Shown: positions 23,898 through 33,262 of the stretch, piece by piece
Layout of the letters: every line of letters starts with the position of its first letter
Numbering within the stretch: the first letter of the stretch is position 1
DNA from: Amaranthus tricolor
Lineage: Eukaryota; Streptophyta; Magnoliopsida; Caryophyllales; Amaranthaceae
Length of the DNA stretch: 64,000 nucleotides
Reading direction: 5' to 3'
Assembly: GCF_026212465.1 (NCBI RefSeq)
Contig: NC_080057.1
Location: 12,777,739 to 12,841,738, forward strand
The notes under the pieces: model-generated
The model's input: the letters and a program-made list of their open reading frames with translations, nothing else
The model's database searches: none
Told to the model about the DNA's origin: nothing
Program-made: the position numbers and the translations under genes

Positions 23898-24695
23898 GAT
23901 GAGGACAAACTTTATAAACAAACTTAAGTAAAATAGAGTAAAACAAACTTAAGTAAAATAGAGTAAAACAAAATTCTTAGAGCATACTAGAGATTAAAGC
24001 AACTCTAAATAACTTAGCAAATCAACTCGTTAAAATATAATTTACCAAGCATTCACAATAAAACAATTTACTCCATAATATCAACTATGTTTAAAAATTT
24101 TCAAAATTAATTAATCTAAAACTTAAATGAAATAAACTAAAATTAATTAAACTTACATAATAAAACTAACATAATAAAACTAACACAAATTATTAAGTAT
24201 TTTCAACCAAAAACTACTTGAAAACAAATTCACAGAAACAAGTAAATATCCATCAACTTGAAAACACAATTTGAAAACACAGTACACAGATGATCATTAA
24301 GTTAGCATAATAAATCAACCATAAATCAACCATAAGAAACAATATAAATCAACCAAGATATGTTACTGTGTATTCACTGCTCTTCTTAAGTTTGTGCATA
24401 ATCTTCCCCCTTTTGTCATCAATCAAAAAGAATTAGTGGTTATCAAACCTCAGCACAAACCATATAGATTTGTCAGTGATGAAAACAAGAGACAGTAATA
24501 AAAATAAGTGCAATGAGTAAAAATCAAACCTGCATATAGTCAATTGTCACAGACCATTAATAAAAGCAAGGAAAGAAAAGTAGCAAATGTTCAACATTAC
24601 AACAACAATGTACCCCAGATGGTACAAAGTAAAAGGTGAAATTGTTTGTGAAATGTAACAGCCAATCAAATCTTAAAAACATATGGGAAGAAGGA
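23898..24695 (-). other. Non-coding spacer between the extra ORF and the 3' LTR
   Basis: About 0.8 kb of A-rich DNA with short direct repeats, such as AAACAAACTTAAGTAAAATAGAG twice near 23,922-23,970 and AACATAATAAAACT twice near 24,160. No coding frame. A long 3' untranslated stretch here is usual for Sireviruses. Confidence 0.7.
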
Positions 24696-26369
24696 TCAGG
24701 GAGCAGTCTCTTCTTCATCAACGAACTCAGTCTGTACTTCTACTGTGTCCAACTTAGCACCAAGACGGCTCTCCATCTGGTTAAGCTGATCAACAATTGA
24801 AGCAAGGGAGACACGAGTTTTGTCTTGAAATGCAAGGAAGTGAGACTGGAGGTCATTTAGCTTAGAGAGGACAGAGTCTAAAGAAGCTGCAGGAACATAA
24901 TCATAGTTAGTACAACCTACATCAGGTGAAGTGTGTGACTGAAACGGTGGTGGTGTAGACTGTATTGGTGATGGAGGTGGTGATGGATTGTGATGTGGTG
25001 ATGATGTGGTTGGCTTGGGAGAGGAAGGTTCATTAGGTGTTGGCTTAGGTATGGTGTCAGATGGTGTTTCATCAACCACAGTAGCCTTGGGTTTCGAAGC
25101 TAACCTCCTACTCTTCCTCTTAATGAATTTAGCCTTTTTCCTCAAAGCTATCACAATCTCTTCATCACTTGTATCATCACAGAGATTGTGATGAGCCTCT
25201 TCTCCTAAGGCTCCCTCCTGTTCTGCTTCCCCCTTACTAGCTTCTCCATCCTGTTCCCCTTTTTCTTCTGTTTTGATATGGTCAGTGGGAATAGGCTCTT
25301 GCTCCTTTTCCTCTTTTTCTTCCTGATCTCTCTCCCTCAATTTTTCTTCTTCTTTTTCAATATCTTCCTCATCAGATTCTACTTCAACAACCTCCTCATG
25401 CATCAATACCCCCTCATCATTCAATTTCAAATGCAAATTTTGTAAACATTTAGCACCAATTTTCATATTGGGACCCATTGGGAACTCCAACCCTTCCAAT
25501 GGGACCTCAAATTTTCTAAATATCCAGATTAGCAACCCTCCATAACCAATGAAACTTTTCTTTTCAATGCAGTCTGATAAATGAGAGATCATCAATGAAG
25601 GAAAATTTATTCTAATATGTTTTTCCATGGAGTAAATTAAAGTAGCGTCACGCAAACTCACTTGACTACGTTTTGAGTTTCGTGGTAAAATGAATCTGCG
25701 AGCAACATTGTACAACAACTTATGTATAGGAGACAGAACATTGTGACTGATTTTCCCTTTCTGATCAACTCCTAAAAATTTTAGAATTGTTCGTTCATTG
25801 ATGCCAGAAAATGCAATCTTCGACCCAATATAATATGTATCAAAACCAACATTGGGAACATTAAACCATTCCCCTAATAAAGCACTGTTAAATTCAATTT
25901 TAACAGTTTTAACAACACTAGAACACATTCCACCATCATTTGAGAAATTTAAAATAAATTCTCTCATTAGGTTTGGAAAAATTGAATTGCAACTGAAATT
26001 TGACATCAATGATTCCCATTCTTGATGTTTTAAAATGTCATGCAATCTAGGAAAGGTAGTAGAATCATACCAATATTTATCCAACCCGAACCCTACTGTC
26101 ATCTCCTTTGAAACCTCTTCAGCACTGTTTGAATCAACATGCTTTGAACGCTTAACTACTCTGGATGATGAACCACCTGTTGAAATCTTTCTTTTGGTAC
26201 CTGTGGGTTCAGTGGAGTGTTTTGGTGATTCTTGTGTGGTTTCAGTTGGTGTGGGTGGTACATCCTGCAGTAATGGTGGTGGAAGAACTACTCTTAGTGG
26301 TTTTGGTCGGTCTGGTATACGGGATTTGGTAGTTTTCTTGCCGGATTTAGAGGATTTAGGGGTTTTCAT
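24696..26369 (-). CDS. Sirevirus extra ORF (env-like position), plant transposon protein-like
   Basis: 557 codons, intact from ATG at 26,369 to the stop at 24,696, placed after pol as in SIRE1-type elements, where the ORF has been called env-like. Visible parts: a basic, Pro/Ser/Thr-rich N-terminus (1-90); a globular segment at about 95-305 with LLGEWFNVP and GLLIWIFRKFEVPLEGLEFP, reminiscent of the putative plant transposon protein domain; a very acidic Glu-rich stretch (325-400); a basic cluster RKKAKFIKRKSRRL (410-423), like a nuclear signal; a Pro-rich stretch (440-476); and a C-terminal heptad region (496-545), probably a coiled coil. I see no signal peptide and no convincing membrane anchor, so an envelope function is not supported by the sequence. 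Its role is unknown. The intact frame in an otherwise young element suggests recent constraint. Confidence 0.85.
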   Translation of the reverse strand: MKTPKSSKSGKKTTKSRIPDRPKPLRVVLPPPLLQDVPPTPTETTQESPKHSTEPTGTKRKISTGGSSSRVVKRSKHVDSNSAEEVSKEMTVGFGLDKYWYDSTTFPRLHDILKHQEWESLMSNFSCNSIFPNLMREFILNFSNDGGMCSSVVKTVKIEFNSALLGEWFNVPNVGFDTYYIGSKIAFSGINERTILKFLGVDQKGKISHNVLSPIHKLLYNVARRFILPRNSKRSQVSLRDATLIYSMEKHIRINFPSLMISHLSDCIEKKSFIGYGGLLIWIFRKFEVPLEGLEFPMGPNMKIGAKCLQNLHLKLNDEGVLMHEEVVEVESDEEDIEKEEEKLRERDQEEKEEKEQEPIPTDHIKTEEKGEQDGEASKGEAEQEGALGEEAHHNLCDDTSDEEIVIALRKKAKFIKRKSRRLASKPKATVVDETPSDTIPKPTPNEPSSPKPTTSSPHHNPSPPPSPIQSTPPPFQSHTSPDVGCTNYDYVPAASLDSVLSKLNDLQSHFLAFQDKTRVSLASIVDQLNQMESRLGAKLDTVEVQTEFVDEEETAP

Positions 26370-26924
26370 TTTTGAATTTTTGAAGGTGTTGAGAGAAGGA
26401 AGAAGGACGGTTTCTTGAGACGGTTTTTGAAGAAGGAAGATGATGGTTTGAGTGATTTGATGTGATAAAGGGTTTTTAAAGAGGGTTGACGGTTACCTCA
26501 CGTCCTTTCTCATCAATGCCATTCATCATGGCTTTTGATATGGAAAGATTGTTTGGTATTAAAACCGTTTCCCATTATTTTTAATTTAAGTTGGCCGTAC
26601 ATTAAAAACTTAAAAGAAATAAATTATGAAAAATGAATATTAAAATAAAATATCAAAATAAAATAGAAAAAGGATGAATTATGGAAAAAAAATATAAAGA
26701 AAATATAGAAAAATGATGAATTAAAAAAATTATAAAGAAAATAACGAACATATTGCTGTGGTCTGATCAAACTAACAACATGCAAACAAGAAAATTTTCA
26801 TAGTACTAACTTCATTACGTGTTTACCTGATCCATGCAATAATTGATTTTCAATCAAGGTTTTGAGGTTGATTCCTGACCCTCTTTTTTCATGATGCTTC
26901 ATTGAAAATTTTATGCAACCAACT
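26370..26924 (-). other. Spacer between pol and the extra ORF
   Basis: 555 bp of AT-rich DNA. Pol ends with TAA at 26,925, and the extra ORF starts far downstream, so simple stop-codon readthrough from pol would not reach it. A spliced or separate message would be needed. I see no obvious splice-acceptor consensus strong enough to name. Confidence 0.6.
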
Positions 26925-27329
26925 TTAGTGGAGCTTGATCATACCAAGTTCCAATCTCATCTTTTCATATTGTTCTCTTGGAAGCGGTTTGGTCAGAATG
27001 TCTGCAACTTGTTCATTAGTATTGACATGCTTTAATACAATATTTTTGTGTTCTACGTTATCCTTAAGAAAATGATGTCTAATATGTATGTGTTTAGCTC
27101 GTGAGTGATGCACTGGATCTTTAGATATACATATGGCACTGGTATTATCACAATAAATAGGAACACATTCAAGTTTAATACCAAAATCTCTTAGTTGCTG
27201 TTTTATCCAAAGCATTTGGGAACAGCAAGCTGCTGCTGCCACGTATTCAGCTTCGGCTGTGGATAATGCAACCATGTTTTGTTTCTTGGAACTCCATGAA
27301 ACTAAACAAGTGCCAAGAAATTGTACCAT
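26925..27329 (-). pseudogene. Pol C-terminal part (end of RNase H), frameshifted from the rest of pol
   Basis: 134 codons containing the second half of the copia RNase H: SSKKQNMVALSTAEAEYVAA with its catalytic-type Glu, IYCDNTSAICISKDPVHHSR with the Asp, and HIDIRHHF-like HIHIRHHFLKD. It ends VADILTKPLPREQYEKMRLELG, the usual copia Pol tail. It is in a different frame from the upstream pol ORF. The two overlap for 28 bases around 27,302-27,329, and the shift lies close to the expected STSG-type motif. The apparent start Met is internal to the polyprotein and not a true start. This is the only break in pol that would abolish the full-length product. Confidence 0.9.
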
Positions 27330-30160
27330 ACCTGACGTGTTTTTTCTTTAACTAGATCACCTGCATAATCTGCATCACTAAAACCTTTTAAATCATAAAC
27401 ATCACTTTTAGGATAAAATAGGGACAAGTCGTCTGTTCCCTTCAAATATCTCAAAATTCGTTTGACTGCCGTGAGATGTGATTCTTTAGGATTTGATTGA
27501 AATCTAGCACATAAACCAACACTAAATGAAATATCGGGTCTACTTGCAGTTAGATATAATAAGGAACCTATCATGCCTCGATACATTGTTTGATCTATGT
27601 TAGTTCCTTTTAGGTCTTCATCTAATCTAACATTTGTAGCCATGGGTGTATGGTTGGTTTTAGCGTTGTTTAGCCCATACTTCTTAAGAAGTTCTTTTAT
27701 GTATTTTTGTTGATGAATAAAAATACCATTTTCAGTTTGTTTAATTTGTAAACCAAGGAAGAAATTTAGTTCTCCCATCATGCTCATTTCAAATTCTGTG
27801 CCCATTAGGTTAGCAAATTCCTTACATAATAAATCATTAGTAGCACCAAAAATAATATCATCAACATAAATTTGAACAACCAAAATATGAGAACCTTTAT
27901 TCTTAAAGAACAATGTTTTGTCGATTTTTCCTCTAACAAAGTTATTTTGAATCAAAAACTTTGATAGTCTTTCATACCATTGCCTAGGAGCTTGCTTCAA
28001 GCCATATAAATCTTTGTCAAGCTTGTAGACATGATCAAGACAAGAGGTGTTCTCAAAACCTGGAGGTTGTTCAACAAAAACTTCTTCATCAAGAAAACCA
28101 TTTAAGAAAGCACATTTCACATCCATTTGATATAACTTAAAGTTCATAAATGCAGCAAAAGAAATTAAAATTCTAATAGCCTCTAACCTTGTTACCGGAG
28201 CAAATGTCTCAGTATAATCAATACCTTCTTGTTGATTGTACCCTTTGACCACGAGTCTTGCTTTGTTTCTTACAATTATTCCATGCTCATCTAGCTTATT
28301 CCGAAATACCCATTTCAAACCAATTACCTTCTTGCCTTTTGGTTTGGGTTCTAAGTGCCACACATTATTTCTTTCAAATTCATTTAATTCATCTTGCATG
28401 GCTACTATCCATTCGGAATCCTTTAGAGCTTCTTCGTGATTTTTGGGTTCAAGTGATGATAGGAACGCAAAATGAGCACAAAAGTTTCTCAGTTGGGAAC
28501 TGGTTTGTGTTCCTTTATTCATATCACTTATAATCAGATCAAGAGGATGATAACTTTGGTATTTCCAAGGTTTAGGCACAAATTCTCTAGAGGGAACAGT
28601 AGCATGTTCTGATTCAGCATCTTGATTTGCATTTTGTTCAGCTACTGGATCATCTTGGTCATCTGCGGGAACAGCTGGATTGGGAACAGTCTGCTGGTCT
28701 TGTTGAACTGGCAGTTCCTGGATTTGGTCAGTTTTCCCTGCCTCTTCTTGTATTGGCTGTTCACCTGCTGTTCCTGGATCTTGCATTTTAACTCCTTCAT
28801 CATCATCTTCTAAATTTGCAAGACCTATTTTAATATTATTTGTTTCTTGTTCACTTGTTGAAAAGTTAGTTTCATCAAAAATTATGTGAATAGATTCCTC
28901 TACGCACATTGTTCTCTTATTGTAAACTCTGTAAGCTTTGCTATGTGATGAATAACCGAGGAATACTGCTTCATCACTTCTTTCATCAAACTTACCTATA
29001 TTTCGTTTACCATTCACATGAACAAAACATTTGCATCCAAACACACGAAAATAGGAAATATTTGGTTTAACACCTTTGAGTAATTCATAGGGTGTCTTAG
29101 AAGTGATTGGTCTTATTAACACACGATTCAAAATATAGCATGCAGTATTGACGGCCTCGGCCCAAAAATTCCTAGGTAGACCACTTGCAATCAACATGGT
29201 CCTAGCCATTTCTTCTAAGGTTCTATTCTTCCTTTCCACCACTCCATTTTGTTGTGGTGTTCTAGGAGCGGAAAAATTATGATTTATACCATGTTCATCA
29301 CAATAATTCATGAAGTTTGAGTTTTCAAATTCTTTGCCATGATCCGATCTAATGTGAACAATTGAATTATTAGTAGATTTTTGTATTTTATTTGCAAAAG
29401 ATACAAACTCATCGAAAGCTTCATCTTTGCTTGCTAAAAATAAGGTCCAAGTAAATCTACTAAAATCATCAACTATGACAAACACATATCTTTTGCCACT
29501 ACGGCTTTGTGTTCTCATAGGTCCACATAGATCCATATGAATTAATTCTAATGGTCTAGAGGTAGTCACCAGAAACTTTGATTTAAAGGATGACCGCACT
29601 TGTTTACCTTTAGCACAAGGATCACAAATTTCATTTTTGAGAAATTTTATTGCTGGTAATCCTCTTACTAGGTCTTTTGATCTTAAGGTGTTAATCAATG
29701 AATAGCTAGCATGACCTAGGCGCTTGTGCCAAAGAAGTGGGTCTTCTTCTATAACGCTTAAACACGTTAGACTGTTTCTGGGAACAGTGTCCAGGTCCAC
29801 CATAGAGGTGTTCCCTTTTCTGATTCCCTCTAGTACAGGGTCTCCTGTGTTGTTCCTAGAAATTATACATCGTTCAGAAGTAAACTTAACAGAGTTACCT
29901 TTGTCACAAAATTGAGAAATACTTAAAAGATTGTGTTTTAGATTCTCGACTAAAAATACATTGTCAATGGCATGGGAGCTTGATCTTCCAACTTTTCCTT
30001 TGGCGATTATTTCACCCTTCATATTATCACCGAAGGTTACAGTTCCCCCATCATACGCTTCAAGTGAGAGAAATCTAGATTTATCACCCGTCATGTGCTT
30101 GGAACACCCACTGTCGAGATACCATGAGTTGTTCCCCCTCACTTGAACCTGCAAAGCAAA
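27302..30160 (-). CDS. Sirevirus Pol: protease, integrase, RT and start of RNase H
   Basis: Polyprotein of about 950 codons in the same frame as gag and separated from it by one TAG. The first codons after that TAG are not ATG, so it is expressed only by passing the stop or by processing of the RNA. Protease: [11 protein letters not shown] with the DSG catalytic triad at residues 14-16. Integrase: zinc finger H143, H148, C177, C180, then a catalytic D208, D271, E307 with 35 residues between the last two (DD35E), plus the [16 protein letters not shown] tail near 387-402. [12 protein letters not shown] at about 678-686 and YVDD at 763-766. RNase H starts at FSDADYAGD (925-933). The linker at 440-530 is Gln/Asp/Pro-rich. 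The frame then runs into a stop at 27,302 because of a frameshift, and the RNase H remainder continues in another frame. Confidence 0.92.
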   Translation of the reverse strand, partial: FALQVQVRGNNSWYLDSGCSKHMTGDKSRFLSLEAYDGGTVTFGDNMKGEIIAKGKVGRSSSHAIDNVFLVENLKHNLLSISQFCDKGNSVKFTSERCIISRNNTGDPVLEGIRKGNTSMVDLDTVPRNSLTCLSVIEEDPLLWHKRLGHASYSLINTLRSKDLVRGLPAIKFLKNEICDPCAKGKQVRSSFKSKFLVTTSRPLELIHMDLCGPMRTQSRSGKRYVFVIVDDFSRFTWTLFLASKDEAFDEFVSFANKIQKSTNNSIVHIRSDHGKEFENSNFMNYCDEHGINHNFSAPRTPQQNGVVERKNRTLEEMARTMLIASGLPRNFWAEAVNTACYILNRVLIRPITSKTPYELLKGVKPNISYFRVFGCKCFVHVNGKRNIGKFDERSDEAVFLGYSSHSKAYRVYNKRTMCVEESIHIIFDETNFSTSEQETNNIKIGLANLEDDDEGVKMQDPGTAGEQPIQEEAGKTDQIQELPVQQDQQTVPNPAVPADDQDDPVAEQNANQDAESEHATVPSREFVPKPWKYQSYHPLDLIISDMNKGTQTSSQLRNFCAHFAFLSSLEPKNHEEALKDSEWIVAMQDELNEFERNNVWHLEPKPKGKKVIGLKWVFRNKLDEHGIIVRNKARLVVKGYNQQEGIDYTETFAPVTRLEAIRILISFAAFMNFKLYQMDVKCAFLNGFLDEEVFVEQPPGFENTSCLDHVYKLDKDLYGLKQAPRQWYERLSKFLIQNNFVRGKIDKTLFFKNKGSHILVVQIYVDDIIFGATNDLLCKEFANLMGTEFEMSMMGELNFFLGLQIKQTENGIFIHQQKYIKELLKKYGLNNAKTNHTPMATNVRLDEDLKGTNIDQTMYRGMIGSLLYLTASRPDISFSVGLCARFQSNPKESHLTAVKRILRYLKGTDDLSLFYPKSDVYDLKGFSDADYAGDLVKEKTRQVWYNFLALV

Positions 30161-31975
30161 CTAATGGTTAAGTTTAGGAACCCAGTCAGCCTTGGGTTCC
30201 CTGTCGATTATATTTGAATCATGTTTCTCAATCCATATGCATTCGACATAAGTTTTATTTGCTTTAGTGTGCTGTTCCCTTTTTACACATTGATATTTTA
30301 GGTGTCCAATTTTACCACAAAAGGAACAGATTTTACTACTAGGGAGATCTACATATACCTTTTTACTTTTTTCATTCTTAACATATCCTAGACCTTCTTT
30401 ACTCTTGGTTTTAGCATTTAGAATCCATTTGGGAATTTCATTGATTTTCCCTTTTCCTCTTAAGTTAATTTGATCTTTTAGAAACTTATTTTCTTTTTCA
30501 TATGATTCTAATTTTAATTTTATTTCTTGAAATTCCGTGCTAAACACATGAGTGGTTTTATCATTTTCAACCAATTTTAATCCTAGCAATTTGTTTTGAT
30601 TTAATTCAATGTTATGAATAATGAAATCCTGTTTTAATTTCTCCAATTGTTCTTTTAAAATGATATTCTTATCTAACAAATTAAAAAATCTACTTTGCAC
30701 ATCGATCCTAAAGGAATTTAGGTATGAGATATGATCTTTACTTAAGTTAAGGTCTTTCTCAATTTGGAGACACTTAGCTGTTTTTTCATTCAACTTTTCT
30801 TGTGTCTCTAACAGCAATTTGATTAAATTATTCTTACTTAGGTTAGACAATTGTTTAGGAGATGGACTAGAAGACATTACCTCTTTTTCCTTAGACTCTT
30901 CATGAGATGCCATGAGACATAGGTTTGCTGTTTCTTCTTCCACTGGAGCTTCTGTCTCAGCCTCGCTCTCCGTATCACCCCAAGCTGCGATCATTGCCTT
31001 TCTAAAATCAGTTTTGAAGTTTCCCTTCTTATATTGTTTTCCAACTTCTCTTGCTTTTCCCTTGCCCTTCTCATTTTTCCATTGAGGGCAATCCTTGATG
31101 AAGTGATCAGTACTCCCACACTTATGGCATTCAAAATTTGTCTTCAAGTTAGCAGTTCCTTTTTCTTTGTTGTTTCTTTGATTTCTATATCTGCTGTTCC
31201 TGAATAATTTTTTGAATTTACGTGCCAATATAGCAGCTTCCTCTTCACCAGCGTCTGACTCTTCACTATCATCTGCTGCCAGAGCCAGTCCTATATTGCG
31301 GGAACTGTCAGCTGTTCCCAAATGCAATTCATGAGTCATGAGGGAACCAGGCAATTCTTCCAAATTAAACTTGGTGAAATCTTTGGACTCCTGGATGGCT
31401 GTGACCTTAGCTCTGCAGCGTTCGTCTTGAGGAAGACTCCTAAGTATTTTCCTAACTTGTTCATCAACGGGAATAATCTTACCAAGAGAGACCAATTCAT
31501 TCGTGATATTTGTGAACCTGGTGAACATCTCTTGAATGTTCTCTCTAGGTTCCATAACAAACCTTTCATATTTGGACATTAGGAGGTCGATCTTGGATCG
31601 CTTCACTTCACTAGTACCTTCATGGGTAACTTCCAGCAGGTCCCAAATCTGCTTGGTAGTTTTGAAACCCATTATACGATTGTGTTCATTGGGTCCAAGA
31701 CCACAGTGAAGCAATTTGATAGCAAGAGCGTTCATCTCCATCTTTTGAAAATCTTCTTTTTCATATTCAGTGATTGGTTTTGGAACAGCTTCATTGTTGG
31801 AGTTGATGGTCGTCACCTCAAAGTCTCCAATTTCAATGACTCTCCAAACTTGATAGTTTTCGGCCTTTATGAAGATTTCCATTCTATTTTTCCAGTAAGT
31901 ATAGAATTTCCCATCAAACATGGGTGGCCTTTGTGTGGAGTACCCCTCTTCCATGCGCTTGTTCATCTTCAACAT
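30161..31975 (-). CDS. Sirevirus Gag with two zinc knuckles
   Basis: 604 codons from ATG at 31,975, only 68 bases inside the 5' LTR end, to TAG at 30,161-30,163. The N-terminus (PPMFDGKFYTYWKNRMEIFI) and residues 80-200 form the copia Gag core (UBN2-type). A CCHC knuckle lies at C283-C286-H291-C296 within a Lys/Arg/Asn-rich RNA-binding stretch, and a second at C550-C553-H558-C563. Between them residues about 380-505 are Leu/Lys/Glu-rich with heptad spacing, a likely coiled coil. Long Gag proteins with such an extension are characteristic of Sireviruses. Gag packages the element RNA into cytoplasmic particles. The frame is intact with no premature stop. Downstream pol is in phase, so the amber codon is the only thing separating the two. 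Confidence 0.93.
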   Translation of the reverse strand: MLKMNKRMEEGYSTQRPPMFDGKFYTYWKNRMEIFIKAENYQVWRVIEIGDFEVTTINSNNEAVPKPITEYEKEDFQKMEMNALAIKLLHCGLGPNEHNRIMGFKTTKQIWDLLEVTHEGTSEVKRSKIDLLMSKYERFVMEPRENIQEMFTRFTNITNELVSLGKIIPVDEQVRKILRSLPQDERCRAKVTAIQESKDFTKFNLEELPGSLMTHELHLGTADSSRNIGLALAADDSEESDAGEEEAAILARKFKKLFRNSRYRNQRNNKEKGTANLKTNFECHKCGSTDHFIKDCPQWKNEKGKGKAREVGKQYKKGNFKTDFRKAMIAAWGDTESEAETEAPVEEETANLCLMASHEESKEKEVMSSSPSPKQLSNLSKNNLIKLLLETQEKLNEKTAKCLQIEKDLNLSKDHISYLNSFRIDVQSRFFNLLDKNIILKEQLEKLKQDFIIHNIELNQNKLLGLKLVENDKTTHVFSTEFQEIKLKLESYEKENKFLKDQINLRGKGKINEIPKWILNAKTKSKEGLGYVKNEKSKKVYVDLPSSKICSFCGKIGHLKYQCVKREQHTKANKTYVECIWIEKHDSNIIDREPKADWVPKLNH

Positions 31976-32027
31976 CTCTGTGGGAACAGGATCTTGCTCT
32001 CAGGGTTTCCTGATTAAATGAGAAACA

Positions 32028-32041
32028 GGGCTCTGATACCA
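32028..32041 (-). other. Primer-binding site of the Sirevirus-like element (tRNA-iMet)
   Basis: On the element strand TGGTATCAGAGCCC lies two bases inside the 5' LTR. The first 12 bases are complementary to the 3' end of plant initiator-Met tRNA, the usual primer. Confidence 0.93.
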
Positions 32042-32043
32042 AT

Positions 32044-33257
32044 TGTTGGAATATAAAGAGATGATCAAAAGCAACAAGAGGGGGGGGGGGGGGGGGGGGG
32101 GGGGTGAATTGTTGTGTATTGAGTTGTACTACTTTTTTGCTCTAACTTGCGGAATTATAACGAACAAAATAAAACTTAAACTTAAGAAGCAAGAAATAAA
32201 AAGAGACAAAGATTTTATGTGGAAACCTTCTTGGCCTAATAAGAAGGAAAAACCACGACCCCCCGGGATTTCAAAATTCTCACTATGTTTAGGCAATTAA
32301 TTACAATTACACAAAACAATGTTTGCTTCACTTGAAGCTTCTCTACTCTAGGCCTAATTCTCTTTCTCTATTCTCTCTTTCTCTTTCTCTTCTCACGTTT
32401 CTTTTCTCTAATTCCCTTAGACTTCCCACAAGTCTAATTACAACAAAACACACATTAACCCTTACAAGGCCATTTCTCAAGAGGATTACAATTAAAATAA
32501 TTACTTAAGAAAAATATAATAAGTTGATTGGCATGTAAAAACTGAAAATATTTTTCTTAATTTGATCTCCCTTTTATGGACGCTCTTGAATATATTTTGG
32601 TTCGAGCAAAGTTCCTTCTATTTATAGAGGGAACAGCCAGCAGTTACCATAAGCATAACGTCCACTATCTCACACATACCTCCACTACCCCACGTTCTCA
32701 AAACAAAAGGTGGTGGAATTAAGAAGGTGTCCGGCTGTTATTTGCTCAAAGAAAAACCAGTTTCCTTAATGCTAAAAATAGCATAGGAGTTTAAAACATA
32801 AGATCCTAAAAAATAGGAGATCTAAATCTAATTAAGAAAAAGTCTTGGGCTATTTTTAGAAAACCTAAAAATAGATTTGCCAACCAATTTATCAATAATT
32901 AAGCAATTAAATTAATTCTAAACCATTACATCAACTTAAAAACAGAAAATAATGAATTCGAAATTTTTCAGTCGATGCTATTCTTCAGACCTGCTACGTA
33001 GGAACAACGTACTGTCTCCAGCTTCAACTTCAGTCAGAATGTTCATTTTAGGAACAGTAGACTGTACGTCTACTTTGAACATTATAACATTTATCTAACA
33101 TCTTGGACATATTAAGACATGTACATCTTCCACGAACCAAGTCATAGACTTCATCAACGATTCAAACTAAATCGGATATATACCTACAAAATAATCTCTA
33201 CAAATATGTTTGTTTATCTAAAAGTGAAGTCATCATCAAAACCTTAAGAGACCAACA
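32044..33257 (-). mobile_element. 5' LTR of the Sirevirus-like element
   Basis: 1,214 bp, nearly identical to the 3' LTR. By eye it shows about ten substitutions, clustered near the ends of the TA-rich part, and a TG deletion after the G run. The run itself (G25 at 32,080-32,104) is the same length as in the 3' LTR. The open frames at 32,043 and 32,323 are copies of those in the other LTR and are not genes. Confidence 0.95.
32619..32626 (-). promoter_or_regulatory. TATA box of the Sirevirus 5' LTR
   Basis: On the element strand TATAAATA, preceded by GGGAACAG six bases or so upstream on the same strand reversed (CTGTTCCC). Transcription would run toward lower coordinates into gag. The 3' LTR has the same box at 23,245-23,252. 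Confidence 0.6.
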
Positions 33258-33262
33258 AGAAT
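33258..33262. other. Right target-site duplication of the copia element
   Basis: AGAAT, identical to 22,663-22,667. The gypsy LTR sequence resumes here exactly where it broke off, as the unbroken right LTR shows (TTTAGAATTAATTAAAATTT at about 39,887). Confidence 0.92.

Larger units (their letters stand above)
22668..33257 (-). mobile_element. Sirevirus-like Ty1/copia retrotransposon, young and nearly intact
   Basis: 10,590 bp bounded by a perfect AGAAT target duplication, inserted in the left LTR of the gypsy element in the opposite orientation. Order on the minus strand: 5' LTR (33,257-32,044), iMet primer site, gag (604 aa), pol (protease-integrase-RT-RNase H), a 557-aa extra ORF, polypurine tract, 3' LTR (23,883-22,668). 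Integrase before RT defines Ty1/copia. The long Gag, the short leader and the extra ORF after pol fit the Sirevirus (SIRE/Maximus) lineage. By eye the LTRs differ by about ten substitutions and one 2-bp indel over 1.2 kb. One frameshift in RNase H and one amber codon between gag and pol are the only visible defects. Confidence 0.95.

Noticed and set aside
24696..26369. Envelope glycoprotein
   Set aside because: The position fits the env-like ORF of Sireviruses, but no signal peptide, fusion peptide or membrane anchor is visible. It is annotated as an ORF of unknown function.
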